Position numbers and translations under genes: made by a program
In this document: positions 7,533-13,734 of the stretch, piece after piece
Numbering within the stretch: the stretch's first letter is position 1
How the letters are laid out: each line of letters begins with the position of its first letter
DNA from: a virus
Direction: 5' to 3' (one strand)
Virus record (IMG/VR): IMGVR_UViG_3300035698_001124
Coordinates: 1 to 24,395 of that record
DNA: 24,395 nucleotides
Notes under the pieces: model-generated
What the model was told of the DNA's origin: nothing
Databases searched by the model: none
What the model saw: the letters and a program-made list of their open reading frames with translations, nothing else

Positions 7533-7960
7533 AAAAAATTCCGCACGTCCGGGTGATCTGCCAGCATTTCCAGCAAACGCACCTCAGAGCCAAGCGGGAA
7601 TACAGAAGGATCGCGGATGGTGCCTTCGTTGGGATCTTTCGCACCAGCTTTCGCAAGCTTCTTTTCTGCGTCTTCAAATGGTATCCCCGGCTTCAATCCA
7701 ATGGCACTCGCCATAAAGCGCACAATTTCGTCCATAGCATTCGGCATGAAATCAATTAGAAAGCCCACCAACGCTTGTGGCGTAAGTTGGTTCAACGATG
7801 TCATCCGCAAATTGTCAACAGAGCGTGACACTTTACGCACAATCAATGCCAGCCTTTCGATATCCATCAACCCTAGGCGACGGAGAGGATAATCTTTCCC
7901 CTCCACGCCTGTCAGGATAGGGGGCTCTCCCAAGAGAACCCCGGTTCCTTTATCACTCAT
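7385..7960 (-). CDS. Tail assembly chaperone (gpG-like)
   Basis: A 191-aa soluble protein with a start at ATG 7960, 8 bp after the tail tube stop. The N-terminus (EPPILTGVEGKDYPLRRLGLMDIERLALIV) followed by helical segments ending in a Ser/Thr/Asp-rich tail (from residue 155) is typical of gpG-like chaperones, which hold the tape measure before tube assembly. The assignment rests on position (between tube and tape measure), size and the -1 frameshift arrangement rather than on a conserved catalytic motif. The low-complexity tail (TDSNTDTDGPTSTSSDDTS) falls in the region overlapping the T frame. Normal decoding makes this protein and occasional frameshifting makes GT. Confidence 0.82.
   Translation of the reverse strand: MSDKGTGVLLGEPPILTGVEGKDYPLRRLGLMDIERLALIVRKVSRSVDNLRMTSLNQLTPQALVGFLIDFMPNAMDEIVRFMASAIGLKPGIPFEDAEKKLAKAGAKDPNEGTIRDPSVFPLGSEVRLLEMLADHPDVRNFFSQSKALTNHPLAQTLRERWGEQSTDSNTDTDGPTSTSSDDTSQAEETD
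7532..7538 (-). other. Programmed -1 ribosomal frameshift site T_TTT_TTC
   Basis: On the coding strand the heptamer is TTTTTTC, in G-frame phase as AAT TTT TTC, so it fits X_XXY_YYZ exactly. After a -1 slip, reading continues through CTC CCA GAG and stays open to 7119. No stop intervenes before the point where the T frame is otherwise recognised. Such sites in the G/GT pair are widely conserved in long-tailed phages. I did not identify a firm downstream stimulatory structure. Confidence 0.82.
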
Positions 7961-7968
7961 TGCGCCCC

Positions 7969-9102
7969 CTACTTAATTCCAATCCACGCCTCAACAGGCG
8001 CATAGGCCATCGTCAATCCGTCAGCCGGATCGAACGAGCCTTCAATCAACATAGACAGCACCGTCTCGCCAGGATACTCACCTGGAATCGTTACCGGATC
8101 AGGAGCGGGCAAGCAGTTCTTCACGATGTAGACAATGTATGGATTCGTGTAGCTTTGATTGCTCAACTCGCACACCAGCGCCACGTTATCCCAGTAGTCG
8201 GTTGATTCGATGCACCCTGGCGTAATCACCGTGTACGCATCATCGCTGTCGGTCGAGTCATAGGTGTAGCTCGCCGACACTGTATCAGTGTTCGCAATTG
8301 AGCCAGCAGAAATCTCCAAGACCACTTGGAAGTCAAGCGTAACGGTAGTCTCAGCCTCAGTGATAGTCGTAGGCGTTCCTGCCGTCGCTCGTGTGCAGTA
8401 GATTGTGCCAGCAGAGCTGGACGCATCTACATCAGCCGTTCCATAGGTAGCCGAATCAATACACGCAGCAAGGCTCGTTGCCGTTGCCGTATCCGATCCC
8501 GAACAGTCGTACTGGTTCGTTGATAGGCTTTCAGTTGTGCCTGCTGTGTAAGTTGTGCCGCCGACTACAACCTCATCACCAGTTGTAGAACTTGCCAGCG
8601 CGATTGTATCGACCATCGCATAATCCGTGTCGAGCGTGGCCTTGTCTGGAATAACCCCGCCTCCGGTTGTTGCATACCACACGCTGAGCGTCGATTCATC
8701 AACAGCCCCGCCAACCGTTCCACCACCTAAGCCAACTCCGTCAGTGATCTCTGCGCCTGTGTTAAGCAACTCACCCTGTACACCAGTTGGCGTCTGATCG
8801 TCAGAATCGCCGCCAGGTACAGACCATAGCATGTGATTCGGCGTGTGCTCGAACAGATTGATCTTCATCGTCGGTTTGCACGAATTGACCACTCGATGAT
8901 TCTTGATCAACCCGAGAGAACCATCTGGCTGAATGTCAAACGCTTCCATTCCCCAGCTAAATTCCGTCCCACCCTTTGTCGCTCCTAGCAATGTGCCAGG
9001 AGTTGTCAAGTCGGTAAAGTTCCGATACAGCTTCCCCGGTCCTCGCAGATATCTCTGATAGGACGCCGCTGTCAAGCCTGTCTGTAAATTACAACTGGCC
9101 AT
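7969..9102 (-). CDS. Major tail tube protein with an inserted beta-rich domain
   Basis: A 377-aa protein located between the tail terminator and the chaperones, the usual place of the major tail protein. N-terminal residues 1-100 (TSYQ-like start, GTEFSWGMEAFDI, CKPTMKINLFE) and the C-terminal 300-377 (ESTDYWDNVALVCEL, ETVLSMLIEGSFDPADGL) form a two-part tail-tube-like core of beta strands. The segment from about 165 to 260 is a separate Thr/Ala/Ser-rich domain with GTTYTAG and ATSLAACIDSATYG. It resembles a segment of the 265-aa capsid-adjacent protein. Inserted Ig-like or similar domains are known on tail tubes, where they face outward. The ribosome site is GGGGTG, 6 nt from ATG 9102. Tube assignment is by position and strand pattern. 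Confidence 0.78.
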   Translation of the reverse strand: MASCNLQTGLTAASYQRYLRGPGKLYRNFTDLTTPGTLLGATKGGTEFSWGMEAFDIQPDGSLGLIKNHRVVNSCKPTMKINLFEHTPNHMLWSVPGGDSDDQTPTGVQGELLNTGAEITDGVGLGGGTVGGAVDESTLSVWYATTGGGVIPDKATLDTDYAMVDTIALASSTTGDEVVVGGTTYTAGTTESLSTNQYDCSGSDTATATSLAACIDSATYGTADVDASSSAGTIYCTRATAGTPTTITEAETTVTLDFQVVLEISAGSIANTDTVSASYTYDSTDSDDAYTVITPGCIESTDYWDNVALVCELSNQSYTNPYIVYIVKNCLPAPDPVTIPGEYPGETVLSMLIEGSFDPADGLTMAYAPVEAWIGIK

Positions 9103-9107
9103 CTAAA

Positions 9108-9539
9108 TCACCCCACAATAATGTTTGTTGTATCTCTCGCCGCTCCTATGGAGACGTCCCACTGAGTCGCGTAGTGCCACACCTTGGCATTATCCGTTGG
9201 GATATAGCCGCCTGAGAACCAGTTAATCGTTCCTACCGCTTCGTCATCCGCTGTCGTGTATCTGTGTTCCTGTAGCAATATCTTCACGCGGTCGATGGCT
9301 GAGTCAGCCGTTGCCGGGCTATCTCCGTAGTAGTACAAGTCGAGATAGTATGTATGTATTCCACGGAACAGATTGCCGTTAAGCGACAGCCTGTGCCAGA
9401 AGTAAGGCATCGTCGGATCTTCCGTGGCCATCACACGCCAACATAACACAGGATCACCTAGAAGACTCTTAATCGTGGCGTCAGAGGTTATCCGTAGGTT
9501 TAGATACGTGATGATCGCTTGCCCTGTTTCGACTGCCAC
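9108..9539 (-). CDS. Tail terminator-like protein
   Basis: A 143-aa protein read from GTG 9539, which overlaps the upstream stop as TAGTG and has AGAGGTGG about 5 nt upstream. A GTG at 9548 is a weaker alternative. A helix-strand layout (AIITYLNLRI near the start, HTYYLDLYYYG in the middle, AIDRVKILLQEH, then WHYATQWDVSIGA at the end) resembles gp17/U-type tail terminators, which cap the tube and join it to the neck. The order gp10-like, this gene, tube is the standard siphophage order and is the main support. It is coupled to the preceding gene. No other function suggests itself. Confidence 0.65.
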   Translation of the reverse strand: MAVETGQAIITYLNLRITSDATIKSLLGDPVLCWRVMATEDPTMPYFWHRLSLNGNLFRGIHTYYLDLYYYGDSPATADSAIDRVKILLQEHRYTTADDEAVGTINWFSGGYIPTDNAKVWHYATQWDVSIGAARDTTNIIVG

Positions 9540-9949
9540 TAGAACCACCTCTGCGCTAACTTAGCCAACATCGCGGGCTTCGCTTGATCCAATGATCTTT
9601 TCAAGTGCGGACGTCCACCCTTAGACTCAGGCTTCTTCTCAAGCGGTAGCGCATACTCGCTATCAGAACCAACCTGAATCTCTGAAGGGCTTATCTCCTT
9701 CACTCGATAGCTGCCTCTCAAATGGCCGAATCTATCGTGCGCTGGGAACTGCCCTGGAGCAGATGCCGTGTAATAACGATTCGTCTTCGGCACCCTGTAT
9801 CTGTGCCCTGTTCTTGGCCCGCCAGCACCAGTCAGATTCTTAACTACCTGATTTCGCCCGACATCCGCAGTAGCATGTAACGCCTTTGTAGACGCCGCGT
9901 TCAGCACGATAGTCACTGCCGGTAGGTTGGAAACGAACAGCTTGCTCAT
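9539..9949 (-). CDS. HK97 gp10-like neck/tail completion protein
   Basis: A 136-aa protein of the HK97 gp10 family. The characteristic end block is visible: GQFPAHDRFGHLRGSY at about residues 67-82, then a VGSDSEYALPLE segment at about 93-104 (family 'vGs...YA..vE.G'), then a GGRPHLKRSLDQA tail. The N-terminal half forms long helices with Ala-rich stretches. The protein belongs to the neck, between head closure and tail terminator. Its ATG overlaps the stop of the upstream gene (ATGA), and GGAGAG lies a few nt upstream. The family's usual E-x-G after YA is here EKK, a small deviation. Confidence 0.85.
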   Translation of the reverse strand: MSKLFVSNLPAVTIVLNAASTKALHATADVGRNQVVKNLTGAGGPRTGHRYRVPKTNRYYTASAPGQFPAHDRFGHLRGSYRVKEISPSEIQVGSDSEYALPLEKKPESKGGRPHLKRSLDQAKPAMLAKLAQRWF

Positions 9950-10296
9950 ACCGTCTCTCCTGTGTCCTCAACCAGTAGCGTCGTCGCTATCCCTTGCCCG
10001 TCTGCATTGACCGGGCTTGACCTCGGCTTGTAGATCTTCCCTTCGTTCGGATGCCCGTCTGTTGCCCAGACAAACCTCGAAGTCCCTAGTCCAATCGTCG
10101 GCCTATCGTAGAATCGGAACTCGTAACGTATCACTGCATCCAGCTCACAGCCATATCGCGATACAGCCTGAGCGGGGCTAATCGACACCGCTTCACACCA
10201 TCGTGTCTCGGTTGCCGAAGTAGCCCACGCCACACCACCAGCCGCTTGCGGCGTGTCCTTGCCCGTGTCGATTCGTATCCTTTGGTCTGCGTTCAT
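9946..10296 (-). CDS. Head closure / head-tail adaptor protein
   Basis: A 116-aa protein with a small beta-barrel pattern. It has RIRIDTG at the start, an alternating-strand block around TETRWCEAVSISPAQAV, IRYEFRFYDRPTIGLGTSRFVW, and a final TTLLVED strand. The sequence fits Phage_H_T_join/SPP1 gp16-type head closure proteins, which seal the connector and join it to the tail. It lies between the connector and the gp10-like protein as expected, with an ATGA overlap with the connector gene. The motif match is modest, so position carries much of the weight. Confidence 0.7.
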   Translation of the reverse strand: MNADQRIRIDTGKDTPQAAGGVAWATSATETRWCEAVSISPAQAVSRYGCELDAVIRYEFRFYDRPTIGLGTSRFVWATDGHPNEGKIYKPRSSPVNADGQGIATTLLVEDTGETV

Positions 10297-10979
10297 AGCC
10301 CTGGGCAGAACCGCAGATGCCTAATCAAATCCCAGTTCTCATTCATCCCCGACTCCTCAGACTTCATCGAGACGTACATCTTTTGCCCAACGCCAGCAGG
10401 CGCGTCCATCATCAGCGCAGAGCGATTCCTGAAGTGCCGCCTGATGTATTGGTTGATCCACTGATTCACGTCTTCGGGTATCGTCATTGATACAAGCACC
10501 TGTCTCGCAAGCAGCTTGTCTTCATCCGAGCTGGTCACTGTGATGTCATCAACATAGCCATAGCGCCGTGTGAACGTCACAGTGCCGCTAGAGTTGGTTG
10601 CGAGCACACCGGCAACCCCAGTCGCACCCCAAGTGCCTCCAAGCGTCGTTGAGTTGACATAGGCCACGAAGTTATCAGCAGTTAGTATGTCGGTAGCACC
10701 CAAAGCGAAATACAACTCATCCTCATCAGCCGTTGCCTTGCATGTGTACTGCTTCCCATTGACCACGATATAGTCATCAGCGACAACACCATCGAACACG
10801 ACAGTCGGGTTAAGCTCCTCGAACGGGTTGTTTAGATATTCGTCCGCTCTTCGCTTTGCGCCGTTGAAGATCTCCTGCAACAGCGTGTCGTGATCTGATC
10901 CGTCAACGCCACAATAAGACCGCACCGAAGCCGATGAGGTTGCCCATGTGATGCCGTCGTATACGGGGCCGTCAGCCAT
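10293..10979 (-). CDS. Head-tail connector (gp6-like) with an inserted domain
   Basis: A 228-aa protein whose ends form a gp6-type helical connector: residues 17-55 (VRSYCGVDGSDHDTLLQEIF then AKRRADEYLNNPF) and residues 155-190 (LARQVLVSMTIPEDVNQWIN then IRRHFRNRSALM). Typical gp6 proteins are about 100-120 aa. The difference comes from residues 60-152, a beta-rich insert (NGKQYTCKAT, TADNFVAYVNSTTLGG, GTVTFTRRYG) of the same general type as in the tail tube and the capsid-adjacent protein. The connector sits below the portal and forms the DNA channel. ATG 10979 has AAGGAG 5 nt upstream. The core assignment is good, and domain homology of the insert is inferred from pattern. Confidence 0.78.
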   Translation of the reverse strand: MADGPVYDGITWATSSASVRSYCGVDGSDHDTLLQEIFNGAKRRADEYLNNPFEELNPTVVFDGVVADDYIVVNGKQYTCKATADEDELYFALGATDILTADNFVAYVNSTTLGGTWGATGVAGVLATNSSGTVTFTRRYGYVDDITVTSSDEDKLLARQVLVSMTIPEDVNQWINQYIRRHFRNRSALMMDAPAGVGQKMYVSMKSEESGMNENWDLIRHLRFCPGL

Positions 10980-10988
10980 CGCTACTCC

Positions 10989-11087
10989 TTACCTCTTCGG
11001 AATGCCAATTGGCCCTCTGCCTTTCCCAGTCCCGCGTCCCTTACCCTTACCGCCTGAGTTGATCTTTCCACCTGGACATTTAGCCAT
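10989..11087 (-). CDS. 32-aa basic glycine-rich protein
   Basis: A short gene with an excellent ribosome site (GAGGAG, 6 nt before ATG 11087), placed 2 bp after the upstream gene and 9 bp before the connector gene, whose own ribosome site overlaps the stop. The product begins MAKCPGGKINSGG and continues as a run of Gly, Lys and Arg ending PIGIPKR, so about 30 percent of residues are Lys or Arg and a similar share are Gly. No fold is expected without a partner. Its place in the head-connector region suggests an internal virion or nucleic-acid-binding peptide, but this is inference. Not recognised as a named family. Confidence 0.62.
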   Translation of the reverse strand: MAKCPGGKINSGGKGKGRGTGKGRGPIGIPKR

Positions 11088-11089
11088 CT

Positions 11090-11335
11090 CTACTCCTCAA
11101 TCTCTACGTAGTCTTTACCCTGCTGCACGTAATTCTTCCCGTTGGAGCCTTGGAAGATCTTCTTATGCCCTGAGTATCGAACTGGCGTCATACGATTCTC
11201 CGGCTCTTCGATGATTCGATTCGCCACACCATCCTCGATTAGTCGTTCGCCAACTTCCCTCTTCACGATCGCTATATCGCCAGCATCGTAGTCCTTGCCT
11301 TTGATGGGCATTCCCTCGGTCAGTACCACTTTCAT
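11090..11335 (-). CDS. Small hypothetical head-region protein
   Basis: An 81-aa protein with GGAGG about 6 nt before ATG 11335. The first 45 residues (MKVVLTEGMPIKGKDYDAGD, then VGERLIEDGVANRII) follow a pattern seen in many small phage head-region proteins: a strand, a Gly-rich turn, 'ya.GD.v.v', and a short helix ending 'LI..G.A..i'. The remaining residues (YSGHKKIFQGSNGKNYVQQG) look like an extra beta hairpin. It stands before the 32-aa basic protein and the connector. Function unknown; a minor capsid or connector-associated protein is a reasonable guess. Confidence 0.75.
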   Translation of the reverse strand: MKVVLTEGMPIKGKDYDAGDIAIVKREVGERLIEDGVANRIIEEPENRMTPVRYSGHKKIFQGSNGKNYVQQGKDYVEIEE

Positions 11336-11336
11336 A

Positions 11337-11417
11337 TCACACCTCCAAGCAGAACAGGGCCACCCCTCGTAAGAGGGGCAGCACCCCCAAGGAGGCGTCG
11401 ATGGGTTCCCTGTTCAT
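11337..11417 (-). CDS. Possible 26-aa leader ORF inside a structured RNA
   Basis: ATG 11417 has AGGAG 4 nt upstream, and the frame runs 26 codons (MNREPIDASLGVLPLLRGV then ALFCLEV) to a TGA at 11337, 1 nt before the next gene start at 11335. The reading frame spans almost the whole gap between the fibre-like gene and the 81-aa gene and passes through strong hairpins. It could be a leader peptide that couples translation, or the frame may be open by chance because the DNA is constrained by RNA structure. Low confidence that a protein is made. Confidence 0.3.
   Translation of the reverse strand: MNREPIDASLGVLPLLRGVALFCLEV
11352..11415 (-). promoter_or_regulatory. Structured RNA leader with nested stem-loops
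   Basis: On the minus strand an 8-bp perfect outer stem (GAACAGGG at 11415-11408 with CCCTGTTC at 11359-11352) encloses two inner hairpins. One is CCCCTC/GAGGGG with a 4-nt loop (11363-11378), extendable by G-U pairs to 9 bp. The other is a weaker CCCA/TGGG stem near 11386-11405. The loop of the weaker hairpin holds CCTCC, complementary to the GGAGG ribosome site of the gene starting at 11335. No T-run follows the stems, so it is a poor intrinsic terminator. RNA-level control of expression or mRNA processing is inferred. Confidence 0.5.
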
Positions 11418-11424
11418 ATTGCTC

Positions 11425-12462
11425 CTAGAATAAGTAGCCAAAGACATCAACCTGCAACGTCGAGTCTGCCGTTGTGCATCCGACTGTATTGTGCCAATTG
11501 AGAACCTGCGTAGTCGTCCCCATAACACCGGGAGTAACTAGCGTTAGCAGATCCCACGTTGATGTGCCAGTTAGCACCATTGAGATATCTGCACTGGTAA
11601 CAAGATCCGTCGCTGTGTCAAACCCGATATTGCTTGTCGCGTCAGTCCCTTGATCTAGGTTCTTGTTAGCAGACCTGATAACGATCCTCGTGATGATGCA
11701 CGAGCTACCAGTTGGCACGGTATAGAGCGCCGTAGTCGCAACATCGTTCACGTCTACCTCTACACTACCAAGCAGAGCGTCATAGCTCGTAGGCACCGTA
11801 GAAGACAGCGAGCCTGTCACAGCAACATCCCCAACAAGAGAAAACCCGCCAGCAGCTGTCCACGTTACAAGATCCGTCGATCCTCCGACATGTGTAATCG
11901 TTAAGTTGCCAGTCGTGTCAGCTACCGCTAGCTTGGTATAGATCGCATTGCTGAATCCGAAACGAATGTCTGGTGCTTCAGAGCTTACGAATCCAGCACT
12001 TAGCAGCCTAACAGACGTACTGCCGTCCAGTGCCGCAGTCGTTCCATTGGAATCGAAGTTGCCGACAAAGCTAAGTGAGTCAGCCGTCCACGTAACCGCC
12101 GGAGCTGAGCCTGTATGCGTAATCGCTGTAATGCCCGTTGTGATAGTGGTAGCAATCTGCATGTACTCAGTAGCGTTCAGCCCGAAACGGTTAGCTGGAG
12201 ATTCGAGGCTAGTGAACCCTGCGCTCACATTCCGCACGGATGTACTGCCATCGAAGAGCATCGTCGCCCCATCGAAGGCTGCATTGCCAGTTAGCCCAAG
12301 ATCGCCGACGATATCTATGCCGGCAAACGTCACCGTGCCAACTACCGTTACATCCCCCCCGATATAGAGATCATCGAAGTAGTTTGTCTTCGCCAGCCCG
12401 CCCATTCCCAATCCAACCACAAGGAGGAAGAGGATCGATAGTACTGCTAGTTGCTTCTTCAT
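11425..12462 (-). CDS. Signal-peptide-bearing fibre-like protein with two internal repeats
   Basis: A 345-aa protein starting at ATG 12462 with AGGAGGT 7 nt upstream. Residues 1-24 are a clear Sec signal sequence or membrane anchor: MKKQ, then LAVLSILFLLVVGLGMGGLA. The rest is beta-rich. Two diverged tandem units begin DGSTSVR at residues 71 and 147, each with an SAGF..SE/SP..RFG segment and a TW TA strand near its end, period about 76. The C-terminal 120 residues (ALYTVPTGSSCIITRIVIRS, then NLDQGTDATSNIGF) resemble head or tail accessory fibre end domains. It is encoded inside the head module, so a virion fibre is expected, yet cytoplasmic assembly would not need a signal peptide. Secreted or membrane-displayed alternatives remain open. 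Confidence 0.68.
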   Translation of the reverse strand: MKKQLAVLSILFLLVVGLGMGGLAKTNYFDDLYIGGDVTVVGTVTFAGIDIVGDLGLTGNAAFDGATMLFDGSTSVRNVSAGFTSLESPANRFGLNATEYMQIATTITTGITAITHTGSAPAVTWTADSLSFVGNFDSNGTTAALDGSTSVRLLSAGFVSSEAPDIRFGFSNAIYTKLAVADTTGNLTITHVGGSTDLVTWTAAGGFSLVGDVAVTGSLSSTVPTSYDALLGSVEVDVNDVATTALYTVPTGSSCIITRIVIRSANKNLDQGTDATSNIGFDTATDLVTSADISMVLTGTSTWDLLTLVTPGVMGTTTQVLNWHNTVGCTTADSTLQVDVFGYLF

Positions 12463-12474
12463 TCTCACCACCTC

Positions 12475-12891
12475 CTAAAGTGGGCGCTCGTAATACACAG
12501 TCACTAGCGCTTTGCCAGTGGTAGGCACTGTGCTCGTATGGGTGAAGATTGCCGAGACAACAACATCCGCAGTCGGCGTATAGTCGAGCACGTTCGTCTC
12601 GTTGATCTCTTCATTGGCAACAGTCGGACGCCCATCCTCGATAAAGTAGTCAGTGTCTGTTGGGATGCCAACGACTAGCGCATTATTCGCCCCGCCATCG
12701 AAGGCAGTCACTTTCCACAGCCTACATCTAAGAAACCGTGCGCCTGCTGGGATAGTTCCGATTGCAACCGTCCCCGTGCCGCCTACTACATCCGTGTATT
12801 CAATCAACTCAGAGAGCTTGCCGTCACCCGGTGCCCATGGACATGGATCTCCAGGGCTTGCGATGTTATGAGGTCTCAATATGTCTACCAT
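12475..12891 (-). CDS. Predicted beta-sandwich virion protein
   Basis: A 138-aa protein with GGAGG 4 nt before ATG 12891. After a polar N-terminus the sequence alternates strands: TGTVAIGTIPAGARFLRCRL, then WKVTAFDGGANNALVVGIP and DVVVSAIFTHTSTVPTTGKA, ending in a VTVYYERP strand. The phrase 'iPAGa.....v.vt.aFdg...n.l.vG...d' recurs in small structural proteins encoded next to phage capsid genes. It is likely a head accessory or decoration protein. The downstream fibre-like gene starts after a 12-bp gap. No catalytic motif is seen. The exact virion role is unproven. Confidence 0.65.
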   Translation of the reverse strand: MVDILRPHNIASPGDPCPWAPGDGKLSELIEYTDVVGGTGTVAIGTIPAGARFLRCRLWKVTAFDGGANNALVVGIPTDTDYFIEDGRPTVANEEINETNVLDYTPTADVVVSAIFTHTSTVPTTGKALVTVYYERPL

Positions 12892-12900
12892 GATTCCTCC

Positions 12901-13698
12901 CTATGCCGAAGTATCGGTGTAGGCGACAGCCTGACCAACAGGGCCATAGCCAGCCATTGAACGCTCAAGAACTGCGCACGTATAGACATCCGTTTCAATG
13001 CTTGCGAACACGCCTCCGATGTGTGTGAAGTCGTTATCTCGGTCGAGATCTTGGACGTACACCTCAAAGTCTGCCATCTGAATAAGGTCGGTAACAACGA
13101 GCGTCGCCGCGTCTGACTCAGTGATGTCAAAGGCTCCCGTTCCGTTGTCAGCACAAAGCACTTGACGATCGCCGCCACCGGGCTCGGTGCAAGTAAGCGT
13201 CACCGTTGCAGTATCAGCAGTAGCCAGCATCCCAGGCACACCATACGTTGCATCGTTGATACAAGCAGCCAACGAAGTGGCGGCTGGGTTATCGGTCGTG
13301 TTAAGGAACTCACGATCTGGCAAGCTCTGTGCCGCCGCTGCCGTATACGTCAAGGCAGTCCCCGCTGTCAGAGTACCTTCACCGTTGAAGTAATACGGCG
13401 TCAAGATCAGCGTGTCTGCCACTTGAATCGTATCGCAGACCACCTGCGCCATCGTTACCTTGATGCCCTGCGCCATCGTGATTGTCGAGCCAAGCGCCGA
13501 CGCTCCAGATCCAGCTGCGTCAGTGGCCTCATTGACTACGAACGTTAGCGATTCACCGTCATGTTGACCTCGTGCAATCGCAGTAAACTTACCCTTGGCG
13601 AACGTATCCATGCGGAAGTGTTCGCCGCTGATGCCAGTGCCACCCACTTGCGGCTTGACAGCGCAATCTACCTTTACAGCTTCTCTAATCATGTGCAT
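12901..13698 (-). CDS. Capsid-adjacent virion protein (possible decoration protein)
   Basis: A 265-aa protein; AGGAG lies 7 nt before ATG 13698. It directly follows the major capsid gene. The outer parts (residues 1-95 with IREAVKVDCAVKP, MDTFAKGKFTAIARG; and 205-265 with MADFEVYVQDLDRDNDFTH, ETDVYTCAVLER) look like a beta-barrel structural domain. Residues about 96-200 hold an inserted Thr/Ala-rich domain with ATSLAACINDATYG (140-153) and a TATVTLTCTEPG strand. This is 12/14 identical to a segment of the tail tube protein. Decoration or head-fibre function is inferred from position. The acidic character and Thr/Ala-rich strands are typical of external virion domains. Confidence 0.7.
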   Translation of the reverse strand: MHMIREAVKVDCAVKPQVGGTGISGEHFRMDTFAKGKFTAIARGQHDGESLTFVVNEATDAAGSGASALGSTITMAQGIKVTMAQVVCDTIQVADTLILTPYYFNGEGTLTAGTALTYTAAAAQSLPDREFLNTTDNPAATSLAACINDATYGVPGMLATADTATVTLTCTEPGGGDRQVLCADNGTGAFDITESDAATLVVTDLIQMADFEVYVQDLDRDNDFTHIGGVFASIETDVYTCAVLERSMAGYGPVGQAVAYTDTSA

Positions 13699-13734
13699 AT
13701 TAGTTCTCCTCTCCCGCTAGGGATTGACTTCTCT

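Noticed and set aside
11337-11528. 63-codon minus-strand frame overlapping the fibre-like gene end
   Set aside because: Most of it is in an alternative frame of the fibre-like gene; only the last 26 codons, with a ribosome site, were kept as a weak candidate.
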